From assembly GCA_947179485.1 (NCBI GenBank), contig OX359245.1:65521067-65585066 (forward strand): a stretch of DNA of 64,000 bases, in the 5' to 3' direction. Origin of the DNA: Allacma fusca. Lineage: Eukaryota > Arthropoda > Collembola > Symphypleona > Sminthuridae. Under the pieces are notes generated by a model that saw only the letters and a list, made by a program, of their open reading frames with translations, searched no databases and was not told the origin of the DNA. Made by a program: the position numbers and the translations under genes. Within the stretch, counting starts at the first letter, position 1, and every line of letters starts with the position of its first letter. Shown piece by piece: positions 32,659-46,442 of the stretch.

Positions 32659-34948
32659 CGTCTGGGTGGTGTAGAGTTTTTTAACTGAGTAACTGTAATA
32701 AATAAATAGAATAGCTTAAAATTTTGAAATACTGTTTACGGACAAAGCTATTTGCGTGCATCAATTTGAAATGCTTAAACACTGTTGACATTTTTTTAAA
32801 TGAAAGTAGCTAACCCAAAAATTAAGTAACTTTTAATTTAGTTACATGGTAAGCATTCCAAAACAAAGCACAACAGTAAGTTAGAAACATTTTTAAAAAA
32901 TTTGTCATACCTTGAGGGTTGTAATAATTGTGATAACAAAAATCACTTCAAAATGACACTTTAGGAACTGAACTAACAATAAGCATTTTTATTTCAGCGA
33001 TAATGCGGCTGCACGGCTTACTCCAAAAACAAAAATATTTTATGTATTTACGACCACCAAAACTTGATCCCACCTCGATTGTTTCAATATTAAACCATTT
33101 CAGCACTGGTAGTAGTTAAGCCGAAGAATCAGGAAGAATAAGAAGTTAGTGTACACATCTTTAATTACGCTTCCATAAAACACCTGTAAGTCTGCAAAAA
33201 TTACGTAAATGGCGAAACATTCAATGGAATCATGTCTACGTATCAATAGCAACTTAACACGTACAACCAAACATGGGCGCCTGCCTAGAATCTAGACCCT
33301 ACAATAGGATAAGGCTCCAGGATGCTGCAAGTTGGGACCTTCTCACCCCATTATTACCATTTGTAATTTATTATTAATCCACCAACCCTGTACACAGTTA
33401 ATGTCACTACGTAGACAAACTTCCTGTCACGCCAAAATCAAAATTGTAATAGAAATGTTTGGTTCTTCGCTTTGAATTCAGGAATGAATTTATCCTTTTT
33501 ATGTTTGCGTCATCGTAATACAAGCGAAAAATGTAAAGAACGTTCAAAAACGGGGGAAAATTTTTGTGGCGTCATCATTGCAGATGTGAACCTCACTACT
33601 ATATCACCAATTACTGCAACTACCTACCCACCCTGTGGGTGACGTAATTTGTGTACGCTCCCTAAAAGCTTGGCATTAGTGGTGAGCGGAACATTCTCAA
33701 AACACGAATTGGTTAGGACAGGATTACAACATCTTTTCGAAAACGTTTGCACAGACGGACTGACAATAGGAATAGGCTGTTTGCGGTTTTAACGTTCCGT
33801 AAACGTAGTGCGTTAAATTTGACTTCGCGCCGAGAATTTTCCCACGTGACGCCAATTTCTCTTTGAGTAGTAAGTTTGAGTTTGGACGTAACCGCTAACT
33901 CGAAGGCTAAATTGTCTCATTCAGTGTTCTCAACACGGTAATTTCAAATGAATACTTAAGCACATAATTATAACCTGTAATTTTGCTATAAATTAGTTTT
34001 ATGGCAAGAAAAAATTGGCCTTTCAGAATTGGTACAGTTCATAATAAAAACTTGTTGGTGAAGTTATGTTTTCAAGTGTGTAATTTTTAATAGTTTCAGT
34101 GATCAATTTGGCTTTGTGTCTGATAAATTAGTCAGACCTGAAAATAGTAAAAAAAATATTGAAAAAGTTATCATGCGTGTATAATTACGAAATTTATGTA
34201 ATGTTTAGAGTGTTACCATTATTACAGGTACTTACAACATTTATACTTTTCGAATATTTTGTTCGCGATTTAATTTGCATCTACTTAACTTACAGCAAAA
34301 TCTGTAAAAACTTTCAAATTCACCAGAATAGTGCTGTGGGTCTATTTGAATTAATTGTAATCATGAACTAAAAATATATTAATATTAAAGGCAATAAAAG
34401 CGAAAGCCAATAAAGCTCATGGGATATTATATTAATGAAATGAATGCGAAGTAGAAGTTTGTTTTATAGTATTTCATTGTTTGTATATATTCAGATAATT
34501 TTAGTTCAAGATTAAAACTAATACTAAATGAATAAGACTAATTATTTGGACGAATCTGAAAGTTTATATAACTTCATATGCAGAAAGAAAAAATATTTAA
34601 AATACTTGTAATTTACTGTTAACAACATAAACATTAAAAAGGTTTTGAATAATAATTGAGTACACATGATAATTTCCGTTCTAATTATTTCAGTAAATAC
34701 TTAAATTTTGAAGAAACAAAAAGGGAAATAATAAAAAAGGGCAACAAAAACTTATCGTGGGAGTATCTTGAGATCGCGGCCATTTTATTAATAATAAAAT
34801 AGCTGCCAAATGGCTTTTTGAAAGAAAATAGGCTACGCTTAGGCACTTCATTTGCATATCTTTGCCTACAACAAAATCTAAACATAATAATGTAGTCTAT
34901 GTACCAGCAGAGCGATTGAAGGGATGGAGATGGAGAGTCCATGAGGCC
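32659..34948. other. 5' flank with a 1-kb insert-like stretch
   Basis: 32659-33283 and 34330-34948 are paralogous to 16031-17320. 33284-34330 has no counterpart there; it is mixed-composition DNA (cttcgcgccgagaattttcccacgtgacgcc near 33820) with no ORF above about 70 codons and no TIR pair that I could find. It may be a lost or gained piece of a neighbouring non-array sequence. Confidence 0.5.
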
Positions 34949-34992
34949 AATGAGGCGCCGGGGGATAGTTGAGTTTTGCTTTGTTTCCCCAT
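34949..34992 (-). pseudogene. N-terminal stub of a zinc-finger gene (second copy)
   Basis: The start codon at 34992 gives MGKQSKTQLSPGAS and then the same spacer junction (LASWTLHL) as at 17139-17363. Both copies lie in the paralogous flanks 16705-17560 and 34347-35190, so the deletion happened once and was then duplicated with its flank. Confidence 0.75.
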
Positions 34993-35469
34993 TGTGTGTG
35001 TTGTTTAGTGTATTTTGACTGCGTAATTCTGATAAGTAGATATGCCACTACTCCAAAATTTAAATAAATCAATATGGTTACGTAATAAGTATTCCAAAAC
35101 AAAGCACTAGAGTAAATTGGAAGCCTTTATGTATAATAAATTAGCCGTACATTGAGGTATGTAATAATTGTGATAAAAAATCGCATCTAAATGACATATG
35201 TATATTATCTATAAAATTGGGAGGTCATTTGATAAATGTGGTATTTACTCTATTCCAAGTTTGGCCTCCTATAAAACTTCAATTTATTTTACCTTCAATC
35301 TATTTAACATTTCCAGCCGTTGTACATTGTCATGGTAAATATTTGCAGCAGCTGGACATACATAAACAACAAACTACACAAGTTTTGGAAAATGCTTTCA
35401 AACCGATTCATGGCGATTACTTTGATTGGACACCAGATCGTGGGGGGAACAAAACCAGATTCCATGGAG

Positions 35470-35537
35470 TTATTGCCGTATTGTGCAATCCGTTTTTTTA
35501 GTATCTAGACTGACTACAGGTAATTCATGGCAAAAAT
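35470..35537 (-). pseudogene. C-terminal stub of a zinc-finger gene
   Basis: The minus strand reads FCHELPVVSLDTKKTDCTIR and Q, then stop: the last residues of the terminal finger and the family C-terminus. Upstream coding is replaced by unrelated sequence from about 35538. The type II 3' flank (35215-35469) is intact, so this is the remaining end of a deleted gene. Confidence 0.75.
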
Positions 35538-35823
35538 GCAGGGCATAATTGAATTAGTCAAGCCGTTAATTCATTACACAATATAGGCAGCAACAGAATT
35601 CTTGGCAGGTGTGCCTGAAGCAGTTTAATAATAAAAAACACTTATTTTTGATAAAATATCAAGCCATGAATCGCACAGTCGAAAATCTGTGAAATCTCAC
35701 CAGACATACGAATAAACATCTCGAAATGATTGAAGCCGAAGCTTATCCAGTAATAATTTCATGCAATAAATCTAAGGTAGTGGAAAAACGTGTTAAAAAA
35801 GGAACCATTAAAACCCTGCAAAG
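35538..35823. other. Short non-array stretch before the nested hAT pair
   Basis: No ORF or repeat recognised. It joins the C-terminal stub to the hAT target site ctgcaaag. Confidence 0.4.
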
Positions 35824-36175
35824 CAGTGCTCTCAGTTAGACACCCTTACTTACTCTTTACTCATAATTTTGTCTCTCATGATGTCCAGTACTTACTTTTT
35901 ACTTACTCAGGGGCTTCGTGGTGGCTATCTTACTTACTCACTACTCCCTCAAAATTTCGGGTCGCAGTGTAATACTTACTCTTTACTTACTTATTCGCAA
36001 AAATAAGCTGATATTACTTACTCTTTACTTACTTTTGCCTGCATAGTACTCAAGTAATACTTACTCATTTTCAAATATAATCCACGTCACTGCCATCTTT
36101 GGTAGTGTAGTCAACGACTCAAGTTTAACGAGTTGCATCGTCGCAAGTATTTAAAGGCATTGTTTGCCCATGGCC

Positions 36176-37164
36176 CAGTGCTGCCCGAGTCAAGTCAGAC
36201 TTGACTTGAAAACTTGTGACTTGACTAGACTAGCCGGTAAAAATGCCTTTGCAATAAAACTTGACTAGACTACATCATGCTTGTTTAATTACGCGACTTG
36301 ACTTGACTAGACTCTTTGGAGCGATGACAACTTGACGTTTGACTTGACTGGACTAGCCTTTTTCGTTGGCATTTTCTAATCAAGTATGGCTACCCCAAGC
36401 ACCCTGAGCGGTCGATAAAATTGCACAATTATGCAAATTATTACGTTTCCAGACCTTCATCTAGTTTCATCCATTACTGCGATTGGGGAAATACTATTAC
36501 GGCACATGTACACAATTATGGGACGACTTTTCAGGCTGTAAAAACTCCGAAATTACAACTGCTTATCGTTTTCACTTGTTCTGGTTGTAATTTTACATTT
36601 TGCACTTGTTTATTGTGATTAGCCACCGTATATTATAGTTTTTTGTTATACTAAATCAGAATGTCCTAAAACAAATTCACGAAAAGAAGAATTACCAGAA
36701 TCCAAAAATGAGGAATTAGTAAAAACTACTAGTACGTTAAAAGCAGATGTTAATAAGCTATCGTTGAAATCTAAACCGCAATATTCTTTTAGGATGAATA
36801 CAATCGTGCAGGCTAATGTTGATAATCATGTTTTTTCCTTAATTATGCGGCATACGAATGAGTAGGATTAGAAATGGAGTAATAAAACTATGTATTCACT
36901 TTTTCATGCTTGCGTAGAAGGTTAGAATAAATATTTCAATCATTACAAGATGTTACTTGGTGGGAATATTTGCTTTAACAGTAAGACTGGAAGACTAGAC
37001 TAGACTAGGACTTGACTCCACTTCTTTACATTATTTTGAGACTATGACTTGACTTGACTAGTTGGATGGAAAATCAGGGTGACTTGACTTGACTGGACTC
37101 TGCCTAATGCATACTATGGTTGACTAGACTAGACTTGACTTCGAGCGGCTGGCGGGCAGCACTG
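36176..37164. mobile_element. Nested hAT-like element, TIR CAGTGCTGCCCG, TTGACTTGACTAG repeats
   Basis: 989 bp. Ends CAGTGCTGCCCG and CGGGCAGCACTG (with a one-base spacer difference just inside); exact duplication ccatggcc at 36168-36175 and 37165-37172. Directional TTGACTTGACTAGAC motifs at both ends. The central AT-rich part holds a 67-codon open stretch (see 36662-36865). A degraded fragment of this family is at 46815-46990. Confidence 0.93.
36662..36865 (+). pseudogene. Possible internal ORF remnant of the hAT-like element
   Basis: A Lys/Glu/Ser-rich 67-codon reading frame (starts CPKTNSRKEELPES, ends HTNE stop) with third-position variety unlike the surrounding repeats. The frame is open back to 36623 without a start codon. 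It could be a leftover of an element-encoded protein. I do not recognise a domain. Confidence 0.25.
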
Positions 37165-37491
37165 CCATGGCCTGTGTTATCTGCCTCCATAAGCCATATA
37201 GATATAAGTCATGGATATGGTCGGAGAACATTTTTTCTATGGTAGTTACTCCAGTAAAGAAGAGTTTACTTACTCAATACTTACTTTTTGATACTTTGCA
37301 GTTCGTCTTACTTACTCATTACTTACATTACACTGGGGAATGAGTGTTCGTACTTACTCTTTACTTACTTAAACATCAACCTTTTTAAAATTACTTACTC
37401 ATTACTTACTCATACTCGCAGATGTGAGTACGAGTAAGTACAATACTCACTTTATGAAAAATTCGAGTAATGAGTAAAATTGAGAGCACTG

Positions 37492-38108
37492 CTGCAAAGT
37501 AAAGCATTGGTAGAAAACCCGTCCCCCAAAAATATGAACAAAAAACTAACACCTCAACGAAATCACATCTGGAGATCGAATCTCACATATTGACAACTAA
37601 TTTCCTTATTATTGAATTTTATTATTCGTTAGTTTCCTGCGCTTCTTTAACTAATTAAGTGCATTGAATTATCAAAATATTTTACTATTTGTTTTGATTC
37701 CTTATGCTAGATAATTATTTAAGTTCATATTTGTAATCAGCTGTTCAAAAGTTTTGTCATAAATGGGTAGTTTTTATTGGAAGCATATGATTTCATACAC
37801 ACACATTAATACGCAAGACATTTTTAACTCAATCTCAAATTTCCTGGCTAAATTAAAATTTTTGGGGACGAACTGAAAACTTGTACTGAGATGTTACTGC
37901 ATAAGCATTTAACTGAAATTAATTATACATACAAAATGTCGTAGAAAGCGGTTGACACATTTATAAGACCCGCTTATATAAACGCTCGAATTTACGTACA
38001 CACAAACAGATTATTCTGTAATAGCACTACTTAAACTGAAGATTATCAAGTTAAATCAGAACATCATCACGGTTCAATGTTACGCAACCCCCACTTAATT
38101 CCATGGAG
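37492..38108. other. Spacer and type I 3' flank
   Basis: No gene. The type I flank starts near 37740 and has AATAAA (minus) at 37778-37773, 331 nt past the stop of the following copy. Confidence 0.55.
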
Positions 38109-39222
38109 TTATTGCTGTATTGTGCAAAGCGTTCTTTCAGTATTTAGACTAACTACAGGTAATTTATGGCAAAATGAGTAGTGCATGCAGAGCTCTTTCT
38201 CCGAAAATAAAGCGTAATTGCACTCCTTACAGATAAAAATTTCATAGCGTGCTTCACTGGAGGATTCATTAATTTCCAGGTCATCCGCCCAGTCGAGTTG
38301 AGTTTCCTGTAAATAAGATTCTTCGTCACCTGCTTCAAGTAAATCTTGGAAGTAAGTTGGTACTCTATTGCCTTGTTTCCTTGGTGAACCGAAATCAATA
38401 ATTTTCACATATTTCTCTGATGTTATTGTCGTGATTTTAGGGAGCATCTTACACTTGAGTGACTTTCTTCCAGATTGCAATCGTTTTTGAGGGGCCAAGG
38501 AGCTTCGTAGCATTGCACGTTGTTCGAGCCTGCTCAGGTTTCCTTGCGTATGTATTTTTTGATGGATTTTTAAACCAGAAATTTGCTTGGAAGAGTAATT
38601 GCAACGCTGACATTTAAACGGTCCCTCTCCGGAGTGTCTTTTTGTGTCTTTTTAAATGCCACCTTTGAGTAGCAGCAAAAGGACAGTGTTGACACTTAAA
38701 AGGTCTGTACCCCGTATGGGTTCGTTCGTGAGTTTTCAAACTAGATTTATGAGCTGATTTGTAAGCGCAGTATCGACACTGAAATGGCTTCTCTCCAGTA
38801 TGCTTCCTTTCGTGAATTTCCAAATTAGATTTTCGAACGGTAGCAAAAGGGCAGAGTGGGCACTTATGAGGCTCCTCACCTGTATGAATTTGTTCGTGTG
38901 GTTTCAAACTCGACTTCTGAGCTGTTCTGAAAGGGCAATGTCTACATTTAAATGGTTTATCTCCTGTGTGGTTTTGCTCGTGAGATTTCAGTTGACATTT
39001 GCTGACACAAGCTGTTTTGAAAGAGCAATGCCGACAACTAAATGGTTTCTCGCCTGTATGCACTCTTCCATGGATTTTCAAAAGATAGTTATATCTACAA
39101 GCGTAGGGGCAATGTTGGCATTTGTGCCGTTTACCTCCTGTACGGATTCGGTCGGGTCCTTTTAAATTATTGCTTTCTGCTGAAGCGTCTGGGGACTGTT
39201 GAGTTTCATATTGTTCCCCCAT
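38109..39222 (-). pseudogene. C2H2 zinc-finger gene with one frameshift
   Basis: The start at 39222 reads MGEQYETQQSPDASAESNN; six fingers follow (to about 38650) before the frame is lost in the linker after finger 6: seven bases stand where paralogs have nine between His and CACTCCGGA. Finger 7, the tail and a perfect terminal finger continue in the shifted frame to a stop at 38109 (NTERTLCTIQQ). Finger 2 has two extra residues between its Cys and His pairs (KTACVSKCQLKSH). Except for the frameshift it is complete, so a sequencing error should be excluded first. The N-terminus groups with the gene at 7594-8700. Confidence 0.85.
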
Positions 39223-40136
39223 CGTGTGGATAAAATGGAAGCAGATGCGCCAAACTTTAAGTAACTTAATCTGGTTACGCGCTAAGCATTCCAAAACAAA
39301 TCACTGGAGTAAATTGGAAGCGTTTATAGAACATTCATACAGTGAGGGATGTAATAACTGTACGATCACTGAAACTTGATCCGACCTCGGCTGTTTTAAT
39401 ATAATAAACAATCATATCAGCATTGGTAGTAGTTAAGTCGAAAAATCAGGAAAAACAACAAGTGATTGGACACAACCACTAATTATATTTCCATAAAACA
39501 GGTGAACGTCTGTAATAAATACGTAAATGGGAAAACATTCGGTGGAATCATGTCTACTCGTATAACCTACAACAAAAACTATACACAACATTGTAGTCCA
39601 TACCTGTAGAACTATTATATATTAATATGTATTTAATTTTTTCAGTTTTCGAAATAATATTGGAACTATCAGCCAGGGCGACACTACACTACGGAAAATA
39701 CAGCTAAATCTACCACTCCATGAGACACTCCTTTAGAATTCTGACAATTGTGATCAGAACGCAGGAAAGGGAACGAGCCGTTGCAGCTTGTACTATTTGG
39801 TGGAATTGAACCATTCGCAGGACGGCAGGACACACCATGAACATAAATCTCATAGTGTTATAACATTTTTCATAGCGAATAATATAAGTAGATACAGAGA
39901 TTTATGCTGTAATAGGACTACTGAGAGTCAATTATATCAATTTAATTCAGATCACCAATCACCATCACGTATGTCCCAATGGCCAATCATAGTCCAGTGA
40001 TACCATGATTTAGGCCATAATTTCTTGGGCTGACTACAAGTAATTGGTGGGAAAATAAGTAGTACACGCAGAACTCTTTCTCAGAATGTTTTTGCAGTGT
40101 TATCATATGTACATATATATCTACGTCAGACCTGCG
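39223..40136. other. 5' flank and spacer with C-terminal relic
   Basis: Leader and spacer blocks (39385-39600 and 39650-39780), then array sequence; 40015-40090 is a degraded C-terminal gene end (minus). No functional gene. Confidence 0.55.
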
Positions 40137-40500
40137 TTCGGATTAAATATTTTGAGGATCCGAACTTGAAGTTGACCCGTACTTGAACTTTCAAGATAGA
40201 TATTTATCAGTACCCGAAATTGGCGTTTCGGGTCCCAGGAATTACTTGTCATACCAAGTCATATCTTGCAAGTAATCTTTCCTAAACCCAAACTTGATCT
40301 GATACTTGAATGTCGGGTCCATAAATCTAAGGAACCGAACTTGGAATTGACTTGAACCCGAACTTGGATTTCAAGTAATTACTTGAACCTTACAACTTTG
40401 CAGTATGAAGTCGCAAAAACGGTATGATTTTCAATTTCCGTCGTCTTTATTAAATTCAGATTCGGGTTCACTCGTGGTTTTTTCCTTGTGTTACAGTCTC
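40137..40500. repeat. CGAACTTGAA/CCCGAACTTG degenerate repeats, possible hAT-like end
   Basis: From CAGACCTGCGTTCGG at 40137 the sequence is filled with CGAACTTGAA-type motifs, like the interiors of the defined hAT-like elements. A motif of the same kind returns at 40960-41010 (ctacttgaatcgg...gcaagttcgggtacaagtaa). I could not find a matching right TIR or target duplication, so the element is partial or too diverged. Confidence 0.5.
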
Positions 40501-40616
40501 ACCTCACAATTTACTTCTTAATAGTTTTAAGCACGAAGATTTACAGAATACACAAGAGTCACTCCAAATGAAAGTGAGCTCCAGCTTCTGTGCATATCTT
40601 TGCAGGCATGGTTTCT

Positions 40617-40887
40617 TAGGGATGCCACTGGGCTGGTCCGGTCTGGTCCCAGCTTCAGGACCAGACCAGACCTGATCACAGGACCATGGTCTCAAAAGTA
40701 CGCAAAATAAAAAAATTTGAGTTAACAAAATCCCATGGAACAAATTATAACTGAAATTGCTGAGGATATCTGTAAAAGGAAAATATGACGGGATAAATTA
40801 TGATAAACTGGGCCAGACCATTGGTCTGGTCTGAGCATTGGACCAGATCAGTTTCATAAAATCTGGATCAGACTATTGGCATCACTA
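40617..40887. mobile_element. Short hAT-like MITE, TIR TAGKGATGCCA, GGTCTGGTC repeats
   Basis: 271 bp. Ends TAGGGATGCCACTGGGCTGG and CCAGACTATTGGCATCACTA are imperfect inverted repeats. Only gtttct is shared directly at both flanks (40611-40616, 40888-40893), so the 8-bp duplication is not clean. The interior has GGTCTGGTC/GACCAGACC. A related piece is at about 11195-11250. Confidence 0.6.
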
Positions 40888-41616
40888 GTTTCTAGAATGC
40901 GTGTTGCAGAAGTGCTAACAGCCGAGGGAGAGGAACGCACAAAGGATGCAAATGTTGGAACTAGGCTACTTGAATCGGTACTGGAAAGTGCAAGTTCGGG
41001 TACAAGTAAAAATTGAATTGCCAAATTGTAAGTACAGAATTAGAGGCTGGAATTATTTAAATTTGACTTTGCTTTCCGACAAACACCATCCTGCTATTTA
41101 AATTGAATGAAATTATTTAACTGGTGTCCCCATGCATCCAAATGGAATATGAAAGACTCCCTGCTTGTAATAATATGTCATTTTAAATAATCACCGATAT
41201 TTCCGGGGAATGAATACCCTAACAAAATACAATCTTGGTACCCACTATTTCTTCGGCTCTTAATGTTCAGATACTCTACATTGTTGTGTGTTATTATGTA
41301 TCTGTTCTTGAACTAGTAAGCATTTCCGTTTTATGTGTGTCGTACGTTTCTGTAGACGTACAACAGGCTATTACCACTGTTATGAGTTCCACATCTCCGA
41401 GAATAGTCTCCATCACACAGCTAAAAGCAAAAATTTTACCCAATAGAATCTTCGCTTCATAAATATATAGGCTTTACTGGAAGGCTGCTTTCATACACAC
41501 ATTAATAAACAGCACACCGAATTAAAATCAAATTTCCTGCCTAAAATAAAAATTCTGGTGATATGTACATAAAAAGGTCACTGAATGATACGCAACTCCC
41601 ACTTAATTATATCAAG
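40888..41616. other. Array spacer and 3' flank of the fused locus
   Basis: No gene. 41041-41390 is paralogous to 11265-11560 but the ORF seen there is broken here. The 3' flank from 41450 resembles type I but its AATAAA is changed (ggctttactgg). Confidence 0.5.
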
Positions 41617-42605
<989 letters not shown>

Positions 42606-43389
42606 AATCAAGTGGTACTGTGTTGCCTTGTTTCCTTGACGAACCCGAATCAGTAATTTTTGCATATTTCTCTGATGGCACAGACCTTCTTACAGGAGGG
42701 TTCTTACACTTGAGTGACTTTCTTGCAGACTGTAATTGTTTTTGAAGGACCAAGGAGCTTCGCAGTTTCAGAGGGTGTTCGAGTTCGCTCGGGTTTCCTT
42801 GAACATGAATCTTTTGATGGGGATTTAAATGTTGTTTTTGACTGGAAGAATAACTGCAATGCTGACATTTAAATGGTCTCTCTCCGGAGTGTTTTCTTGC
42901 GTGGATTATTAAGTTCCAGCGTTGAGTAGCAACATACGGACAGTCTGGACACTTAAAAGGCTTGTCCCCCGTGTGGATTCGTTCGTGGCATTCCAAACTA
43001 GGTCCATAAGCTGATTTGAAAGAGCAGTGTCGACACTTGAACGGCTTCTCTCCAGTATGCTTCCTTTCGTGAACTACCAAAAGGGATCTTTGAACGGCAG
43101 TAAAAGGGCAGAGTGGACACTTATGAGGCCTCTTTCCTGTATGACATTGTTCGTGTCTTTTCAAACTATACTTGTGAGCTGTTTTGAAAGGGCAGAGTCG
43201 ACATTTAAATGGTTTCTCGCCGGTATGGATCTTCCCATGGATTTTCAATTCCCAGTAATTTTTACTAGCGTAGGAGCAATGTTGGCATTTGTGAGGTTTC
43301 CCTCCTGTACGTATTTGGTCGGGTCTTTTTAAATTATTGCGTTCTGTTGAGGCGCCAGGGTGTAGTTGAGTTTTGGATTGTTTCCCCAT

Positions 43390-44573
43390 CGTCAGGGTTG
43401 TGTATTTTGACTAGGTAACTGTAATAATTATTAGAGTGACTTTAAAATTTGAAATGCCGATTGCAGGCGAAGCTATTTGCTTGCGTCAATTTGTAATTCT
43501 TAAGCTCTGTTGACGTTTTCTTAATGAAAGTAAGTATTTCAAAATTTTCTTTAATAAATTGCTATCTGCAAAGGTTGCTTTAAAAAATCTATTTCGGACT
43601 GCAGTGTCATGACCCGCAACTTTGACTACTTAATTTTGGTAGTTACCTAGATAACCCGATCTCCACAAGTACGAATGTACCAGGATTAAAACGATATTTG
43701 GCAACACTGTGTAAACATTTTTGCTTAGAAGATATAAATTGTTTCATGATTTTAAAATACAACTAATAGCAATCTGTGTAGGATTCATTAAAAGAAATTA
43801 AAGTTTGATTGTAGTTTGGACAGCCAAAAGTCAGGAAAAGGTTAATTTGATTCTCGAAAAGTGGGGGACAGACAGTAGTATTGAATGTCCCTCCCTGACG
43901 ATTTTTGGGAGGGACAATACCCCCGTGTCCCCCTTATTCCGGAGTGTCTGGTCAGTACTCATTACGATGGTAAGAGTTTTCAGAGAAATAGCAGAGTCAA
44001 GGAAGCTGAAGTTTCCAATATTGCTACTGCCGTTATTGCAAAACTAATTATTGTTAAAATATCATCAATTTTGGAACGGTAATAGCATTACATACATGAA
44101 TTAATTTCACATGGTATTTTTAAATCGAATGACAAATTTACTGGCTAAAATTAAACGTTTTGACAGCTATACAATTGCCATTGCACAATTGGTAGGATTC
44201 AACTACTCGCAGGACACACCATGAGCATAACTATCATAGCGTTATAACATAAATCATAACATATAATGTATGTAGATATACAGAGATATTCATGTTGTAA
44301 TAGCACTACTGAGAGTCAATTACATTAATATAAATCAAATAATCCCCAAAATGCTCTACCCCTGACGATGAGTTAGCTGAAACTCCACCTCAATAATAAT
44401 TCCGAACTAATATTCAGATGCCAGCCACTTCTCAATATAACGACTCTCCTAGGATCTCTTAAATAACGGATCGAACGAAAAAAAATTAATTTATCCCGAA
44501 GGTCTAAAAAAAATTAGATTAGATATGGGCCTTACATTCCATAATAATTTGTATTCAAATATCATCTCCCAAT
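43390..44573. other. 5' flank and array spacer
   Basis: No supported gene. Leader block to about 43560, then less familiar sequence (43600-43970; short plus-strand ORFs with no conservation), then array sequence 44060-44573 (gcataactatcatagcgttataac, tagctgaaactccacctcaa) up to the next repeat block. Confidence 0.5.
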
Positions 44574-44840
44574 CAGTGCTCGGACTGGGTACAGAAACCG
44601 TGTACCCGTACCCATACCCGTACCCGAATATCGGGTACTACAAAATGCTGTACCTATACCCGTACCCATACCCGAGTACCCGGGTAAATTATTTCAGTAC
44701 CCGTACCCGTACCTGAAAATACAACGTAGTACCTGTACCCACAATTTACCCGTACCCGTAATGTACCCAAAACCTGTACCCGTACCCGAGTATCTATTGT
44801 GTGTACCCGGGTATCACTCGGGTACTGGAAGTTTGGCCGA
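44574..44840. repeat. TACCCGTACCC repeats behind a CAGTGCTCGGACTGGG end
   Basis: The array sequence stops at 44573 and CAGTGCTCGGACTGGGTAC begins, followed by about 250 bp of TACCCGTACCC and the complement. This has the layout of the left part of the hAT-like elements in this window. A right TIR with a matching 8-bp duplication was not found; CGAACACTG at about 45186-45194 is an inverted match of only the outer bases and lacks the duplication. Confidence 0.55.
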
Positions 44841-46442
44841 TTTAAAATCCCCGACGACATTAGCCTGCCCAGCTGAAAATTTTTAAGTTGTCAATTTTTT
44901 GACCTCCATTAAAAGTGTCCGGGATTTTGGGAATTTTCCCTAGGCGTTAGACATCCTATTTGAATTTTTTGAAAAAATTATTTAAGGCATTTTGTGATTT
45001 TTTTAATAAACACTGACGAAATTCAAATCCTACTACCCCAAAATAATAACTTGCTGAATGAAATGAAATGTGTTCTCGCTAATTGGAATTGGGACGGATT
45101 CTTTTATACTAAACTCTCCATAACTTGCTTTTCAACTTGGAGAACAAGAAACAATTTTTTCCCCCGGCTAATCGTTTACGGCTAATCGAACACTGTGTAT
45201 AGAAAATGTTATACGGAATTGAAATATTGAATATTCATTTTATATTACAGCTTTATAAAACAAACATTCGTAAACTGTCTCTCACATTTATGAAGCCCGA
45301 GACGGAGATTTTCGAAAAATGCAGGCAAAATAGGACTTAAATGCAACCCCATAGAAGTTTTGAACGCCAAGTTCAGATGTATGTCAAGTTCTTTTAACAT
45401 CAAAATTATCAAGATTAATCAAAGGGACTGAAATATAAATATTGCGTGCAAGGAATCATATTTTTCATTCTAAAATGTTATAAATATTCACCTCAATAAA
45501 TACTCAAAGTGTCATAAATACCCAGAATCGAAAATGCTCAAATTGCCTGCATAAAATGCCTTGGCGTTTTCAAATGGACAACCCTGGGTACTTGTAACGT
45601 TAAGAAATGGATCTGCTAATAAATGCATATTTATTGCGATCTTATCTCGTAATACGTCTTCAAATAATTGTAATGTTACGCTCCCAATGAAGGTAATTAA
45701 ATTGAATCCCAAGAACTTCCCTTTTGAAATTCTTCGTTGATGAGCTTCACTATTTAAGTCGATAAACAGATGATTTCACTGACTCTATTTCTTTATTAGA
45801 TTCCTTGGATGAATTATTAGAAGCGTTAGATTGCAACTACCACGTAATCTTAAATGAGACGAAGCCACTTGGCTCTGTCACTAACGCATGTCGTCGACAG
45901 ACCCGAGGACAACAACAACACTCGGCCTGCAATAACTCAGGGGAGAATGACAAAGAACAAAATTGTAGCACTGGATGAAAAATTACATTAATTTTTCTTC
46001 TAATTGTATGGATAATGAATGGGTGTAGAATCCACTAGGTGTTTTTGGGAAAATAAGTATTTACTGCAATTATTTTAACTCATTAAATAATTCACGACAA
46101 TTAATAAACTTTTTCACTTCATACCATTTTTCAGGCACAAATATTTCACCAAACAGGACAATTAATATTTAAATTAATAGTTAAATACTTTGACAAAATT
46201 TCTAAGAACTCTTTTTAAAATATAACAGTAGTTAAATAAAATAACTTCAAGGAAATATAAAATAGGAAAGTGCGGAGAGATTTACGAGTACACCTCGACT
46301 CTACGGCTTTAGGACGAAGAATAATCTCCTCCAACAAATTCATTCCAAAAATGGACCACAGTAAATGTCCACATCGTAATACAAAACGTCCAGCCCTCAA
46401 CAGTAATAATTATTATTATCATAACAACATTCAAACTTATTA
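44841..46442. other. Non-array DNA, no gene recognised
   Basis: AT-rich, not similar to the array spacers. Several ORFs of 60-66 codons on both strands without recognisable motifs or conservation in the window. Confidence 0.4.

Larger units (their letters stand above)
35824..37491. mobile_element. hAT-like element, TIR CAGTGCTCTCA, CTTACTTACTC repeats
   Basis: 1668 bp including a nested 989-bp element. Ends CAGTGCTCTCA and TGAGAGCACTG are perfect inverted repeats; exact duplication ctgcaaag at 35816-35823 and 37492-37499. CTTACTTACTCTTTACTTAC motifs occur at both ends on the same strand. The element proper is about 670 bp once the insert and its duplication are removed. Confidence 0.93.

Noticed and set aside
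44574-45194. Complete element from CAGTGCTCGG to CGAACACTG
   Set aside because: Only the outer bases pair and flanks ctcccaat and tgtataga do not match, so I did not call the ends a pair.
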